In this document: piece after piece, positions 13,101 through 23,961 of the stretch | How the letters are laid out: every line of letters begins with the position of its first letter | How positions within the stretch are numbered: the first letter of the stretch is position 1 | DNA from: Otis tarda | Lineage: Eukaryota; Chordata; Aves; Otidiformes; Otididae | DNA: 64,000 bases | Assembly (NCBI GenBank): GCA_026413225.1 | Contig: CM048591.1 | Span: 4,045,001-4,109,000 of the forward strand | Reading direction: 5' to 3' | Notes under the pieces: generated by a model | Told to the model about the DNA's origin: nothing | Seen by the model: only the letters and a program-made list of their open reading frames with translations | Databases searched by the model: none | Program-made: the position numbers and the translations under genes

Positions 13101-15040
13101 TTGACACTTAATGCACGTGTATATGCCAGCACATACACACCTAAGTTTAGTTTTCTTCATATGTGGTCTTCTGGATGCTTTGTGGGTAAAGCACAGTTAA
13201 TATACTATTTCAGAAAGGGTTGTATTATCATAGAATTACTGAAGTGCCTCTCTCTCTGCCTTCTCTGCTTCTCCTTCTCTCTCCAAGAATTGTAGGAAAT
13301 ATTTGTGGCTACCAGACTCCAAATTTTGGCATTTCACCAAGAACCTGAAGGCAAATGGTGTGTATCTGGGCCTTACTGGGGCAGTGTTTGGAGCCAGGCA
13401 CTGTTGTCACAGTGTTGTCACAATGTTGTCTGCAAAACAAATGTAGAAGGTAGCTTGCCAGCAAGACAGAACATCCTTAGAAGCTGTAGTCAGTTTTTGT
13501 TATCTCTTTAAATAACCCACTCTTTCTCTGTCTCATAAGCAGCGAATATAGAAAGGGAAGGTAGCATGAGATTATTAGGATGACCACTTTATCTTTGAAC
13601 TTTCTTTTCTGTTAGAAATGCAATCCTTAATGCCCTTAATTTAATTTGTTTTAAATTAAAACAAACAAACAAACAAACAAACAAACCCTATTGTTAGGAG
13701 ACCATCAAAAGATTTTTCTATAAAGTTGAAAACCACTCTTCTGGGTTGACCTACGCTTTGGTATGTCTATGTTGTACGAGAGTGCGGTCAGTGCGGTATA
13801 ATGCTGTGAATGGTGCCTTCACCTGTAGCAAATCCTTTGTGCAGCAACGGAGTCCAGAGTGGCTGATTTTCCTATAAAGTATCACATCCTCCTCCACAAC
13901 AAATATATACTACAATGTGTTTTATAGCTGCTTTATGGCTGAGACGCTGAGATTATTTACTGGAAAATTCCACCTGAAAAAATTCCTTCTTTTCCTTCCC
14001 AGTGCACCATACCAGGGACATGCTTTTCCTAGTATTATTTCTTTAATTATACTGCTTAGCAAATCTGATCCTTAACCTCCCACTGATCTCAGCCTTATCC
14101 GATTAAATTGATGACCAATCTAAGAATGTTTAATCTGAAGTGAGGGGATCTGTAGTTTGTTAGTTTTCCCATCCATTTTCTAATATATATATTTTCACAG
14201 GAGACAAAAGGAAGGAAAATATAGATTTTGCTACAAAGTGTTTGCATTTGAACTCCCAATTTTGCAGTCATGTGCGCCCGTGGTTTTGTTTTACTGAAAA
14301 AAAAAATAAAAAAAATCTCATTGACCTCATTGGGCCTGGAAGTGGAAGCAATTGCTCCCATCTTGCAAGTGCAACTGAGTCATATTTTCCCACACAGGTA
14401 CCTGTGTTTGATCGCAGGACTGATTTCACTGCTCGTTTCTAAGCATTTGAATTTGTTGTGAGAAATCCTTCTCACGGCAGTTGAATACGCTCCACGTTCA
14501 GTGCCAGCTTTCAAGCTGCATCACCCCCTCGGGCAGTTTGAAATACTGATACTGTGGGCAGGATTTCATCCGGTCTCAGACTGGATCTCGTTGCCCCAGT
14601 CTCTGAGACTCTTGCCATAGCACATGAAGAAACATGAGCACCTCTGTCACGTTTGCCCTTTCAGCCTCCCTTTTGCTGGTTCTCGCCGGCATCCTTCTTC
14701 AGCGATACCCTTGGGTCATGCCCAGAACAACTGGGTTGCAGAATTACTCATGCTTCCTCTCTCTCTTTATTTCTGTTCGTCTTTCTACCCCTTACGTGAG
14801 TACTTCTGTGTCAGGCAAAGGGCAGGGATCAACGCCGTTGTCGCCTGTGTCCCCTCAACAGGAGGTAAACCTCAGCCAGTGCAGGACCAGGAGGCTGCAG
14901 TGGCAAATGGTTAGGCATGAAAGGGCACTCGCTGACGTGAGTGCAGGAACGCTATGGTGCAAAATTATTTTACTTTGCATTGAAATACGATAGCAAGTCA
15001 AGAGGGTGCTGCAGGGTGGGTGGAATGATGCCCTTCACCT
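10173..15040. other. non-coding DNA, nothing recognised
   Basis: No recognised coding exon. It contains an (AAAC)n run at about 13657-13686 and short AT tracts near 10330. Open frames are short and overlapping. Confidence 0.45.
13657..13686. repeat. (AAAC)n microsatellite
   Basis: About seven uninterrupted ACAA/AAAC units following an AT-rich stretch. Confidence 0.85.
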
Positions 15041-15735
15041 GTAAGAGAGAAGCAATAATATACTTCATTGATATAAACCAGCAATTTATTAAAGTTTGCC
15101 AGTAAGTGGTAAATGCGACAGTGATTTAACAAGATTTGATCGCAAGGTACACTGGATTATTTACTGCGTAGAGGACAGGGACACCCTCCTGTTGGGTCGT
15201 GAGATTCAGAAAGGACCCCCTTGCTTTTTAAACTCCTTCTCAGAGAGGACTCTAGGTGCAGCTGGATCCAATCCTAGTCCCAGGCTTGACCAACGGTTTA
15301 TGTCTAAAGGATTACATGTCCACAATCAACCCTTTATATCACCTTGCTAAGATTCCAAAGTTTCCATGCTCTAATTCCCAATTCACTTGCTGAGTATCTG
15401 ACGTGATAAGGAACCTCTCAGCCTCGAGGCGTAATCTTGAGAGGCATCCCTACTCAAGACGGGATCCCGAGGTGCAACCCACTGCCATGCAGGAGAGCTC
15501 AAAGGGCCCTTGGGCTGCTCAGTATTTATGGAGTAAGATAATTGACTCATAGTCATATTATTTGCATACTAACTACAGATATTCATTTCAGCCAAATTTG
15601 GCTTGAATGAGACACTGACCGGCACTGGGATTAGGTGACCACATTGCTATAAATTAGCCCTTAGCTGTTGCGCTGTTATTAGCCCTCCCCCAAATCCACT
15701 TTAAGCCAGATGCCACCATCACTGTCACAAACAGA
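15041..15735 (-). mobile_element. probable solo ERV LTR of a second family
   Basis: On the minus strand this block reads as an LTR. It begins TGTGACAGTGATGG near 15735, has a TATA-like CCATAAATACTG near 15530, has AATAAATTGCTGG near 15090, and ends TCTCTCTTACA at 15041. Parts of it resemble LTR sequence I recall from bird genomes. I could not find a convincing target-site duplication, so both edges are approximate. It shares no sequence with the LTR family at 1.9, 5.6 and 16.5 kb. Confidence 0.5.
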
Positions 15736-16487
15736 CACATCTATCACTGATGGTTATCACCTTAGCAGGGTTTTGGGGAAAAGTGGTCAGGTTGGTGCGG
15801 GGGGGAAGCAGACCGTCATAGAGGGCTCACCCTCAAGATAGGTGATTTAACCTTCAGAGCCCATTAGCAAGGGAAACATCTTTAAATATTCACTGGTGTA
15901 GAAAGTGCTGAGGAGCCATGAGAGGTCCATGCTGCTTGCTGAGCTGTGTCTGAGGGGTGCTGGTTGACAATGGCTGCGACTGTGACAGGGCATGTCTGCT
16001 CAGTTGAGCAGGGTGCATGTCTGTGCGCCAGCACTTGATCTTTTTCATTTACCGGCATGGACATAGCCTTTGGGGACTGAAGCCCAAGTCTTCTGGCCCA
16101 GTCCTATAAATTATTAAGGCTTTCAACTCCTCCTTAGACACCTTACATTTGTATGCATGGGAAACTCATTACCAGCTACCTTAGTCTATCCCTGCCTTTG
16201 AGAATAAGCAGAGTGAGGGTCTCAAGTCGCTGGGGTGTGTTTGTTTTAAGAGTTATACTGTTTCCCCATCTCATTCAAAATCTCAGGTAAGATAAACTCC
16301 TGATAGCAAAAAGAGCCTTACCACCTGCGTGTCCCCAGGTCTGATCCTCTAAGAAGCTGCTGTGCTGCACTCATACCTCCTGGTTTTGGTCCTACTTCTG
16401 CAGCCGACTCTTGGGTCTGGTCTTCAGGTGACCCGGGCTGAATGTTTCCTCCTCCTAGGTCAGCATCACCAAATGCATCACGCCTTC
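15736..16487. other. non-coding DNA, nothing recognised
   Basis: No recognised feature between the two LTR insertions. Confidence 0.45.
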
Positions 16488-16492
16488 GCTGC
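16488..16492. repeat. 5-bp target-site duplication GCTGC (left)
   Basis: GCTGC directly precedes the TGTCATAG start of the LTR; GCTGC directly follows its terminal CA at 20440-20444. Confidence 0.8.
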
Positions 16493-16907
16493 TGTCATAG
16501 TTTAGCCCCAATTGGGACCAGACTATGCAGTGTCTCTCTCACTCCCCCCACCCCTCTGAGGGAATAGAGATAATATAAGCAAAAAGGCTCGATGTTTGAG
16601 GTAAGAACAGGGAGAAATCCTTAAAGTTACCGTTATGGGCAAAACAGACTCGACTTGGGGAAAACTATTCATTTATTACTAAAAACAAAGCAGGATAATG
16701 AGACAGAGAACAAGATAACCTCCCCCCAGCCCTCCCTCTTCCCAGGCTTAACATATCTCTACCTCCTTCCCCCCCGAGAGGCACAGGGGGGAAGAGGGAA
16801 TGGGGGTAACGGTCATAGAATCATAGAATCATAGAATGGTTAGAGTTGGAAGGGACCTTCAAAGGTCATCTAGTCCAACCCCCCTGCAAGAGCAGGGACA
16901 TCCCTGA

Positions 16908-18559
16908 CTAGATCAGGTTGCTCAGAGCCTCATCCAGCCTGGCCTTGAACACTTCCAGGGATGGGGCATCCACCACCTCTCTGGGCAACCTGTTCCAGTG
17001 CTCTACAACTCTCATTGTAAAAAATTTTTTTCTAATATCTAATCTAAACCTAGCTCCTTCTAATTTAAACCCATTACCCCTTGTCCTATCACAACAGGCC
17101 CTACTGAACAGTTTCTCCCCATCTTTCCTGTAGGCCCCCTTGAGGTATTGGAAGACCGCTATCAGGTCTCCCCGGAGCCTCCTCTTCTCCAGGCTGAACA
17201 GCCCCAACTCTCTCAGCCTGTCCTCATAGGAGAGGTGCTCCAGCCCTCTGATCATCTTTGTGGCCCTCCTCTGGACCCTTTCCAACTGGTCCATGTCCTT
17301 CTTGTGTTGGGGGCTCCAGAACTGGACGCAGTACTCCAGGTGGGGTCTCACCAGGGCAGAGTAGAGGGGCAGAATCACCTCCCTCGACCTGCCGGCCACG
17401 CTCCTCTTGATGCAGCCCAGGATGCGGTTGGCCTTCTGGGCCACAAGGGCGCATTGCCCGCTCATGTTGAGCCTCTCGTCCACCAGCACTCCCAAGTCTT
17501 TCTCCTCAGGGCTGCTCTCAATCCATTCTCCGCCCCAGCCTGTATTTGTGCCTGGGATTGCCACGACCCAGGTGCAGGACCTTGCACTTGGCCTGGTTGA
17601 ACTTCATGAGGTTGGCACGGGCCCACCTCTCCAGCCTGTCAAGGTCCCTCTGGATGGCATCCCTCCCTTCCAGCGAGTCGACGGCACCACACAGCTTGGT
17701 GTCATCGGCGAACTTGCTGAGGGTGCACTCTATCCCACTGTCCATGTCGCCGACAAAGATGTTGAACAGGGCCGGGCCCAACACGGACCCCTGAGGGACG
17801 CCACTGGTGACCGGTCTCCACTTGGACATTGAGCCGTTGACCACCACTCTCTGAGTGTGGCCATCCAGCCAACTCCTTATCCACCGAGTGGTCCATCCAT
17901 CGAACCCATGCCTCTCTAGTTTAGAGAGAAGGATGTCATGCGGGACAGTGTCAAAAGCTTTGCACAAGTCCAGGTAGACGATATCCGTTGCCCGTCCCTT
18001 GTCCACCGATGCTGTTACCCCGTCATAAAAGGCCACCAAATTGGTCAGGCACGATCTGCCCTTGGTGAAGCCATGTTGGCTGTCACCAACCACCTCCTTG
18101 CTCTCCATGTGCCTTAGCATGGTTTCCAGGAGAATCTGCTCCATGACCTTGCCAGGCACAGAAGTGAGGCTGACCGGCCTGTAGTTGCCCGGGTCTTCCT
18201 TACTCCCCTTTTTAAAAAATGGGGGTTATGTTCCCTCTCTTCCAGTCATCGGGGACCTCACCAGACCTCCACGATTTCTCAAATATGATGGCCAGTGGCT
18301 TGGCAACTTCATCCGCCAGTTCCTTCAGGACGCGCGGATGGATCTCATCAGGCCCCATGGACTTGTGCACCTTCAAGTTCCTTAGATGGTCCTGAACCTG
18401 CTCTTCGAGCACCGTGGGCAGTTCTTCATCCTCACAGTCCCTGCCTGTGCCTTCCACAGCTTGGGTGGGGAGACAAGAGCCCTTATCAGTGAAGACTGAG
18501 GCAAAAAAGTCGTTGAGTACCTCAGCCTTCTCCACATCCCGGGTAACCACGACACCCGT
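16908..18559 (-). pseudogene. CR1 ORF2 reverse transcriptase, at least three further frame breaks
   Basis: Three open blocks in different frames together cover the reverse transcriptase. 18212-18550 has [18 protein letters not shown]. 17518-18159 has [30 protein letters not shown] and the catalytic KFADDTKL. 16908-17564 is the C-terminal part with [11 protein letters not shown] and [19 protein letters not shown]. Frame changes fall near 18560, 18210 (at an A run) and 17540. With the break near 18700, ORF2 has at least four frameshifts, so the copy cannot encode an active enzyme. Confidence 0.9.
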
Positions 18560-18683
18560 TACCTTCCGGAGGGGCCTACATTCTCCTTGGATTTTCTTTT
18601 GTCCCCTACATACCTGTAAAAGCTTTTCTTGTTACTTTTTATATTCCTGGCCAGATTCGATTCCATCAGGGCTTTAGCCTTCC

Positions 18684-19625
18684 TCACCCTATCTCTGGCC
18701 GCCGCACAGCCACTCGGTAGTCCTCCCAGGCTACCTGCCCCCGCTTCCACCCTCTATAGGCTTCCTTCTTTACTTTCAGTTGGTCCAGGAGCTCCTTGCT
18801 CATCCACGCTGGCCTCTTGGCCTTTTTGCCCGACTTCTTCTTCATCGGGATGCACCTCTGCTGAGCTTGGACGAGGTGCTCCTTAAATATGGACCAACTT
18901 TCCTGGGCCCCTCTTCCCTCCAGGGCCGCCTCCCATGGCACTTTGCCCATGAGGTTACTGAAGAGGCCGAAGTCCGCCTTCCTGAAATCTAGGGCAGAGA
19001 GCTTACTGTGCAGTTTCCTCGCCGCCCCGTGGATCTTGAATTCCACCGCGTCATGGTCACTGCAGCCAAGGCTGTCCGTCAGTTTCACGTCCCCCACCAG
19101 CCCCTCCCTGTTGGTGAGCACAAGGTCCAGCATGGCACCCCTCCTTGTCGGCTCCTCTATCGCCTGCAGGAGGAAGTTATCGTCCACACATTCCAGGAAC
19201 CTCCTGGACTGCCTGTGCCCTGCCGTGTTGTCTCTCCAACAGATGTCAGGGTGGTTGAAGTCCCCCATGAGGACCAGGGCTTGTGACCGCTGTGAGGCTG
19301 CTCCTATCTGCCTATAGAGCGCCTCGTCCGCTCTGTCTTCCTGGCCAGGCGGCCTGTAACAGACCCCCACCGTAACATCCCCCGTCCGTCCCTGTCCTCT
19401 GATCTTGACCCATAAGCTCTCTGTCAGCTCCTCCCCCATCCCCAGGCGGAGCTCCACGCACTCCAGCCGGTTGCTGACATAGAGAGCGACACCCCCTCCT
19501 CGTCTTCCCTGCCTGTCTTTTCTAAAAAGCCTGTACCCCTCCATGTTGACGCTCCAGTCGTAAGAGCCGTCCCACCACGTCTCCGTGATGCCAACAAGGT
19601 CGTAGCCCTGCTCGCACGCACGCAT
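18684..19625 (-). pseudogene. CR1 ORF2 endonuclease domain (frame broken downstream)
   Basis: An open stretch of 313 codons covers the apurinic-like endonuclease of CR1 ORF2. Visible hallmarks are ITETWWD near the start, [19 protein letters not shown] in the middle and CSDHDAVEF, the Asp/His catalytic motif, before residue 220. It then loses frame near 18700: the expected continuation (DRVRKAKA...NKKSFYRY) is in another frame at 18559-18750. This is part of a dead element and not a host gene. Confidence 0.9.
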
Positions 19626-20439
19626 CTCTCATCACGCGTCACTTTACGCCGTTGCTTCATCGTCGGGGGAAGAACTCCTCACATTCCTCCCCTACTCCTT
19701 CGTGGGGTCCCACCCGTGGGCTGCAGTCCTTTGTGAAACTGCTCTGGCGTGGGTCATCTCTTCCACGGGGTGCAGTCCCTCCAGAACGGCTGCCCCAGCG
19801 GGGCCTCCACAGGCCACAGCCTCCTTCAGGACTCTGCCTGCCCGGCGTGGGGTCCTCCACGGGCTGCAGGGGGATCTCTGCTCCTCCGTGCACCTCCATG
19901 GGCTGCAGGGGGACAACCTGCTCCACCATGGTCACCACCACAGGCTGCAGGGGAATCTCTGCAAGGAGCTGCATTACTCCTCCCTCTCCTTCTGCACTGA
20001 CCTTGGCGTCTGCAGCCGTTCCTCTCACCAGAAATTCTTCACAACAGGCTGGCAGGCGCCTCTCAGGTTCTCTTCACATCTCATCTCCTCTCCACTTCTT
20101 GCAGCCAGGCCAGGCCGAGTTGGGCCCAGTCGGCCACCCGGCGGGAGGCCAGAGGATGAGGCCTGCAAGGCCCACAAGGCTCGTGCCTCCCCGCTCTCTG
20201 CCTCTGCTCAGCTTCTTCACATCTTCTCTTCTTTTTTTTTCTGTTTTCCCCTTCTTAAATACATTATCACAGAAGCGTTATCACGGAACATTCTGCTACC
20301 AATTGGCTCGGCCTTGGCCAGCAGCAGGTCCGCCCTAGGCCCAGCTGAGTCCACTGAACAAAGGGGAAAAAACTTCTATCAGCTTCTTACAGAAGCTGCC
20401 ACTGTGGCCTGCCCCCCCCCCCTAAACAAAACCAGAACA

Positions 20440-20444
20440 GCTGC
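20440..20444. repeat. 5-bp target-site duplication GCTGC (right)
   Basis: Direct copy of 16488-16492, immediately after the terminal CA of the split LTR. Confidence 0.8.
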
Positions 20445-23439
20445 CCAGCTAAATATTGGCCTCTTTTCTGCTTGCCCGCATACTGGTTTGCTGGTGATGG
20501 GGAACTGAGGGCTGTAGCCCATAGCTTGGTACCACTGCTGGTGTTGTCAGCATGCCCTGGGCTCCGTGAAGAAGCAGCACTGTTTTGGGAAGGGAGAGGA
20601 GAGGGCTCCGCTGACAAAAGTTGTCTGCTCCTTGCTCAGCATCTTGTGATTTCCTGTCTTAAATTGTCATTCCCATCCCTTTACCGCTGATAGCACACCT
20701 CATGCAGGACTGCAAGGTGTGTGGCTACCGTCAAGGGCTAGTGGGCAGCCGAACCACAGCAGAGTGTACTGGGGGCAGGAGACGTGCCAGTGCCAAACGG
20801 TGGAGAGTGTCGCAGTGGCTTGACATGGAATTGGGAGTCTTGGAGAGAACTGTGCGCATCAGACAGAAGCAACGAGAGTGGCTTAGGAAATGGCAGTGAG
20901 GCAGTTCATTTGAGACAGATTTTTGGATGAAATCTGCTTTCCAAGCAGATGTCACTGTTTTCAAGTGGTTTAGTGTTGTGCTTTAGTGGTTTGGTTTTTT
21001 TTAATTAATTAATTAATTTATTTCCTAAATGTTGAACATAGTGATATCTCTTTTGCTCTGTTATGCTGGCACTGGGAGGGAAGTAGTCCAGGAAAGAGCT
21101 CAAAAACTCCTGCCCAACATAAATGCTTCTTATGAGTCTGATTATCACCTGTGTGTCTGAAACAAGAATGCAAAAAGAGTGCTTGAGAAAAAAAATTGTG
21201 ACTTGAATAGCATTTATTTGATGTAAAGAAAAAAAAACACACACAAAAAAGGGAACAGTTTCAATAATAAGATAAATTAGTCCTGTTAGCAATGATTGCT
21301 TTATGAACAATAATGGGAATAAGCATGACACGTATTCTGACTGATACACATGTCAAATTACCAAAAACTGTTATTTTGCGTGGGGTGATGGGGAGAATGA
21401 TAGTGTAAAATGAAGAGTTAATTTTGAATGATGTGCAGACTCTTTGTAATGGCTGAGATATGGCCTTCTTTTGTTGTTTTTCTGTTCTGTGCGTATGGTT
21501 TCTTTATGATACTGCCAAAATGTCTCTGTTGCTCAGCAACAGCAAGCTGAAATAGCACCAGTCGGAGGAAATCTGCTGATTTACACTGGTGTAAAGTGTG
21601 TACTGTTACCCGAGTGCAGATTTTGACATAAGGGTGAAGGCTAACCTTTGTAGGTTTGCTTCTCAGGGACATACATGGTCCTGGGTGGGAAGATTTCAGT
21701 TCAGATACCAGAAGATACACTTTTCCCTCAAAGCCCAAGATGCTGGGGGCCCGTCCAGCATCTCCCCTATGAACAAGTCCTCATCTGGTCTTGAGGAGGT
21801 TTCCAGCATGGCTTGTAGCTCTGCAGGCACAACATTGTGCCTTCAGCTGATTGTGCCTCCTGTACTGAAGCAGACTTTTGCACATTTAAGAAGGTGTTGA
21901 TGCCACAAAATGCCGTAAGTATAAAGGGCAGAAGTTAGAAGCTTTCCTAAATATCCCTCATACACTGACTTCATAATTTTATTTTCCAGTGTCTTCTAGA
22001 TGACTCACTTAAGAGATAAACTGTCTTTGGAAGAGCTTACTGGTGATAAATAGAGGAAAAGTTATACCAAACTCAAAAAAGAATGAATATTTGTTTTAAA
22101 AATTAACTCCACACAATATTATGTCGATATTTACCAAGCAAAACACAGCAAAAGGTAAATTTTTACAAGTAGTCTCTGGAGTGTCAGTCATACAGAAATA
22201 CTGTCAAACATCTGAAAACCTAACTCCTCACTGGAAAATGCTGCCAGCAGTTCATGTCAAATATTTTTAACTCTGATCTTTTCGATGTTCATAAAAAGAC
22301 ATGTTTTTGGTTTTGTTTTTTCCTTCTAGCCTCAAAAATCAGCAGTAGCACTATTCACGGGCTACTTTTTATTTCCTGTGCTACAAGAGGAACAGGTTTT
22401 GATCGGCTTTCCCAGGAGGGACATTACTGCATGTAGGCTAACGCCAACTGAAGACCTCAGCCTATGGAGTATTTGCAGTGAAGGTGTTAGCTTCATCATG
22501 AGATGAAGTATCTCGATGAGCCAGGCTGAAGGGTGGCTGAGCTGACCCCAGTAAGGTGATCGGCCCTGTCTGGGTGCAAAGTCAGCTTCCTCCTTTCCTA
22601 CCTGGAGACCCCAGGAACCTGTGTGGAGGTGGCACAAGGCTGGTTTGCTGCAGAGCTCTGCTACGTCCAGTGGTCCTCCAGCCGTCCTCTTCCCATCACG
22701 GGGTGATGGGGAGGGAGATGGCAGAGCAGCAGCTTTGGCAGCAGGCTGGGACAGTGCGCTGTTTTGCTACTTGACAGTTGTGGGCTGATGGGGTTGGTGT
22801 AGGGAGAGAAGTCAAGATCAGCTCAAATTCGTTCTACTTTTGCACTGACTGAACTGACTGATTTTTATTCTGTAGGAACGGGACAGCAATGACTTTGCTG
22901 CTGTCCCCTCCATTGCTAACCCATAACCAAGTTCAGTATTAAGAAAAATAAGGAGATTGACATAAAATCATGAAACTTATTACTTTTTTTTTAATAGAAA
23001 AAGATTCTGCTAGCATTTTCTTTCTTGGCCTTGGGTTTACAGACTTTTCTGTGCAACTGGGTAGACTTGAAACATTTTTTTCACAAAATGTTAGAGCGTA
23101 GTGCAAACTGAAACATCCGCAAGCTGACGCTGATAGATACCCCCTTCCTGCTGTTATTGTGATTTTTTTACCACAAGTCTTGCAAGCGTTAGCAACCCTG
23201 CCTGCAATTTATCTGTGTCCATCTTGTGTGTGATGATTGCTGACGCACATCTCTCTCTATTGGGCTTGAGAGATCCTCCAGGTAGAATTCTTCACCACCT
23301 ATTTTCTACTTAACAAAGGGTACTCTTTATTCCACTTCTCTGCTACTGTAAAGCTCTCTAAGATGTATCCTATTGCTGTCATAAGCTGGTTTTAGCCATT
23401 AATTTGGTGTGTCATCAGATGCTGAGAGATGCTCTGCTC
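20445..23439. other. non-coding DNA downstream of the SLC14A1-like gene
   Basis: No recognised exon. A short TTAA repeat lies at about 21000-21020. In mammals I recall SIGLEC15 lying beyond SLC14A1, but no immunoglobulin-domain exon is visible here on either strand. Confidence 0.45.
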
Positions 23440-23445
23440 TTTATT
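23440..23445 (-). terminator. SLC14A1: candidate poly(A) signal of the SLC14A1-like gene
   Basis: AATAAA on the minus strand about 340 bp past the stop codon; a second AATAAA lies at 23326-23331. Which one is used, if either, cannot be read from the sequence. Confidence 0.3.
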
Positions 23446-23784
23446 GCTTTACCTCCGATCGATGTGACTGGGTTGTCACAAACAAGTATTTCTTTTCAAC
23501 TTCTAAGTCATTTCCCCACTTCTTAAAACTCAAGTGTCTTTTCAGGCATATGTGCTTCTAAATCATTACAGAGTGGTGTTGGGAAGGGTCTTTCCAGCAC
23601 AGCACAGTCTTATCTAATCAGGACAGAACAAACAGATGCGGTAGAAAAAGTATGTCTACTTGGAAAGTGGCTTTTTTTTTTTTTTTTGTGTTTTGACTTT
23701 GTAGCACAAAAAGAATGGTTTTCTTTTGGGAAATATCTTACATTCTTGCCTTAGAATCTGCAAAGTATCTCTCTTCTTGGGCTT

Positions 23785-23961
23785 TTATACCTCGTAGCAA
23801 GACCTCTGATGTTTCTTCACCTTCAGATAATAAGCTCGGTTGGCTTCTGGATAGGTGACTTTGGAGAGTGGCAGCTTGTAGATGGCAGAGTTTTTTGTGG
23901 TTATTAACAGGAAGGTCAGAGCAGACAAGCAGAAAGACCAGGTTCCTGATGGCACCCCAAA
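23785..23961 (-). CDS. SLC14A1: SLC14A1-like, last coding exon
   Basis: 177 bp including the stop, acceptor TTTGCAG. Encodes [10 protein letters not shown], the last membrane segment, [18 protein letters not shown] and a short tail ending SCYEV. Confidence 0.95.
   Translation of the reverse strand, partial: FGVPSGTWSFCLSALTFLLITTKNSAIYKLPLSKVTYPEANRAYYLKVKKHQRSCYEV

Larger units (their letters stand above)
16813..19660 (-). mobile_element. CR1 LINE, nearly complete ORF2, nested in LTR copy 3
   Basis: The 3' end is at 16813 with three tandem copies of the TCATAGAA repeat (ATTCTATG on the minus strand). The element runs leftward from an endonuclease domain to a reverse transcriptase and a short 3' UTR. 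It is inserted inside the LTR at 16493-20439, so it is younger than that LTR. The 5' end stops near the start of the endonuclease domain, so ORF1 and the promoter are missing. The exact 5' junction is uncertain by about 30 bp. Confidence 0.92.
16493..20439 (-). mobile_element. solo ERV LTR, copy 3, split by a CR1 insertion
   Basis: This is the fullest copy of the LTR family. Its left part is 16493-16812 (starting TGTCATAG) and its right part is about 19660-20439 (ending CCAGAACA). The ends are TG and CA, flanked by GCTGC on both sides. On the minus strand there is a TATA-like TATTTAAG near 20257 and an AATAAA near 16673, which gives the orientation. Several CACGGGCTGCAGGG-type units of roughly 30 bp lie at about 19855-19960. 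Removing the CR1 leaves about 1.1 kb. A 5-bp duplication fits several ERV classes including ERVL; the class is inference. Confidence 0.82.

Noticed and set aside
18684..19625. 313-codon frame as a host nuclease gene
   Set aside because: It is the CR1 endonuclease domain, followed by frameshifted reverse transcriptase and a CR1 3' tail.
1..23439. SIGLEC15 or another known SLC14A1 neighbour downstream
   Set aside because: No immunoglobulin-like exon (Cys spacing, YxC motif) could be found on either strand.
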